This document shows positions 63,066 to 64,000 of a DNA stretch of 64,000 nt, piece by piece. Both the position numbers and the translations under genes were made by a program. Source of the DNA: Streptomyces sp. NBC_01381 (GTDB taxonomy: Bacteria > Actinomycetota > Actinomycetes > Streptomycetales > Streptomycetaceae); contig NZ_JAPEPI010000004.1 in the NCBI RefSeq assembly GCF_026340305.1, forward strand, positions 124,001 to 188,000, written 5' to 3'. Positions within the stretch are counted from its first letter, which is position 1, and each line of letters begins with the position of its first letter. The notes beneath the pieces were generated by a model that was not told the DNA's origin, did no database searches, and saw nothing but the letters and a program-made list of their open reading frames with translations.

Positions 63066-63668
63066 TCAGGGGCGCAGCGCCGCGAACGCCCGGTCGACCA
63101 GTGCGGCGCGGTCCGCCGTGCCGCCCGAGCGCAGCCACTCCCGGTCCGCCGCGTCAAGTGCCGCGGCCGCAGCCGAGGTCAGGACGTCGGCGGTGAAGGC
63201 GTCCAGCTTCGTGTCCGGGCGCTGCGCGAGGGCCTCGGCGACCTGGGCGCGCATCGCGTCGCGCCGCTGGTGCAGCCGGGCCCGCAGCGACGGGGTGGCC
63301 TCGATGAGCGTGAGCTCGGCCAACTCCTGCCCGGAGCCGTGGATCCGCTGCTGCCATGCGCGCAGCACCTGATGGAGGCAGTCCCAGGGCGCCTCGTCGG
63401 CGGGGCGGCCGCGCACCTCGTCGGCGACGTCCTGCGCCATCGACTCGACGGCGCCGAAGACCACGTCCTCCTTGGACGGGAAGTACCGGAAGAAGCTCCG
63501 CTTCGACAGTCCCGCGGCGCGGGCGATGTCCTCGACGGTCGTCTCGTCGAAACCGCGCTCGGTGAACAACTCAAGGGCGAGCGCGGCCAGTTCGGCCCGC
63601 ATGGTGCGTCGGGCGCGAGCCCGAAGACCGCCGCTCTCCGGGCTCTCGGTGCTTGCTCGGCTATCCAT
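63066..63668 (-). CDS. TetR-family repressor
   Basis: 200 residues. HTH: LAALALELFTERGFDETTVE, DIARAAGLSKRSFFRYFPSKEDV. C-terminal helices end DREWLRSGGTADRAALVDRAFAALRP, the MftR/TetR_C-like pattern. It is divergent from an SDR gene; a GTCAC-CGA-GTGAC dyad between them is a likely operator, so it probably represses the SDR and itself. Start ATG 63668; an in-frame codon at 63692 is less likely. Confidence 0.87.
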   Translation of the reverse strand: MDSRASTESPESGGLRARARRTMRAELAALALELFTERGFDETTVEDIARAAGLSKRSFFRYFPSKEDVVFGAVESMAQDVADEVRGRPADEAPWDCLHQVLRAWQQRIHGSGQELAELTLIEATPSLRARLHQRRDAMRAQVAEALAQRPDTKLDAFTADVLTSAAAAALDAADREWLRSGGTADRAALVDRAFAALRP

Positions 63669-63677
63669 GCACCGGAG

Positions 63678-63724
63678 TTTACTTTGATTCACCGACTGCC
63701 TAACGTGTCACCGAGTGACGCATT
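63678..63724. promoter_or_regulatory. SDR promoter with TetR-type dyad
   Basis: TTTACT (63678-63683), 17 bp, TAACGT (63701-63706). The dyad GTCAC, CGA, GTGAC (63707-63719), extended with matches to 63702-63724, overlaps the -10. Confidence 0.5.
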
Positions 63725-63737
63725 TCGGAAGGCGGAC

Positions 63738-64000
63738 ATGGAGGCGGAGTTGAAGGCGGACATGGCGACCCTGCACGGCACGACCGCGCTGATCACCGGC
63801 GGCACCGGCGGCATCGGCAAGGAAACGGCCCGTGGACTTGTCAGGCGCGGCGCGCACGTGATCCTGGTGGGCCGCGACCCCGGGCGGGCCGCCGACGCCG
63901 TACGCGAACTCCAACATGAGGTCGGCGGCGGTCGGGTGGAGGCGGTGACCGCCGACCTGACGCTGCGTGCCGGGCTGCGACGGGTCGCCGACGCGGTGAA
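63738..64000 (+). CDS. Short-chain dehydrogenase/reductase, 3' end outside window
   Basis: The frame opens at ATG 63738 and is uninterrupted to the window edge. After MEAELKADMATLHGTTALIT comes the cofactor loop ITGGTGGIGKETARGLV, then VILVGRDPGRAADAVREL and VTADL, the N-terminal half of an SDR of the retinol-dehydrogenase/RdhB-like type with NADP-binding VGRD. The function cannot be narrowed with the active site missing. A 14-bp duplication gives two ribosome-binding-site-plus-ATG units, so ATG 63762 is an equally plausible start. Likely controlled by the divergent TetR. Confidence 0.8.
   Translation, partial: MEAELKADMATLHGTTALITGGTGGIGKETARGLVRRGAHVILVGRDPGRAADAVRELQHEVGGGRVEAVTADLTLRAGLRRVADAV

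Overview
The window is high-GC DNA (roughly 70% or more) with GTG/TTG starts, ATGA/GTGA stop-start overlaps, many LuxR/TetR/SARP/MerR/LysR regulators and actinomycete-specific families (FxSxx-type peptide locus, trypco2/VMAP genes, SAV_2336-like proteins, a cysteine-rich sulfur leader peptide). This points to a Streptomyces chromosome, probably an accessory or arm-like stretch. About 55 protein genes were supported. No rRNA, tRNA, CRISPR array or intact insertion sequence was seen.

Layout. 0-9.9 kb: a large LuxR ATPase regulator, an alpha/beta hydrolase, an XRE-NB-ARC-TPR regulator, an AhpD-like protein, a DUF1801 protein, a NUDIX hydrolase, and a divergent MarR / Old Yellow Enzyme pair. 10-16 kb: purine-type NCS2 permease, HTH protein, PP2C phosphatase-CapA pair, and a phosphoribosyltransferase-hydrolase whose frame runs on antisense through a Fur/CatR gene. 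16.3-19 kb: a decayed 5' remnant of a monofunctional catalase, promoter included, lies between CatR and an intact katG. 19-23.5 kb: thioesterase, histidine kinase, ABC exporter and NarL-type regulator in one row. 23.5-26.7 kb: esterase, then a cyanate locus (cynR, carbonic anhydrase, cynS).

26.7-34 kb: an acyl-CoA catabolic island. A TetR gene and an epoxide-hydrolase-like gene face an operon of enoyl-CoA hydratase, SDR, HAD phosphatase, ACAD11-like dehydrogenase, SDR and ACAD11-like APH kinase. Together these are the separate parts of the mammalian ACAD10/ACAD11 fusion, so a 4-hydroxyacyl-CoA pathway is the leading hypothesis. 34-41 kb: an FprA-like reductase behind two iron-box-like palindromes, a deletion scar joining two 5'-truncated genes, a DUF1348/TetR pair with three operator copies, and an AurF-like di-iron oxygenase with a ferredoxin-reductase fusion (FprB type). 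41-51 kb: DHA2 exporter, SARP regulator, VanX-like dipeptidase, imine reductase/MerR pair, DUF1772 protein facing a TetR that has lost its recognition helix, and an SsuE-type reductase behind a cysteine leader peptide.

51.5-61 kb is the most unusual part. A 57-aa FxSxx-like peptide without the F-x-S-x-x ending sits 5 bp before an HExxH peptide-hydroxylase gene. This pair converges on a tightly coupled operon of trypco2, trypsin-VMAP, MoxR-like AAA and vWA/STAND/TPR genes. It looks like a VMAP-type ternary conflict/signalling system merged with a peptide-modification module, and the MoxR protein has lost both Walker residues. The right end has a UPF0718 permease/TIGR03943 pair and a TetR facing a truncated SDR.

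Two themes recur: tandem duplications at gene ends (after cah, cynS, fprA-like, aurF-like and SARP genes) and well-preserved palindromic operators in divergent intergenic regions.
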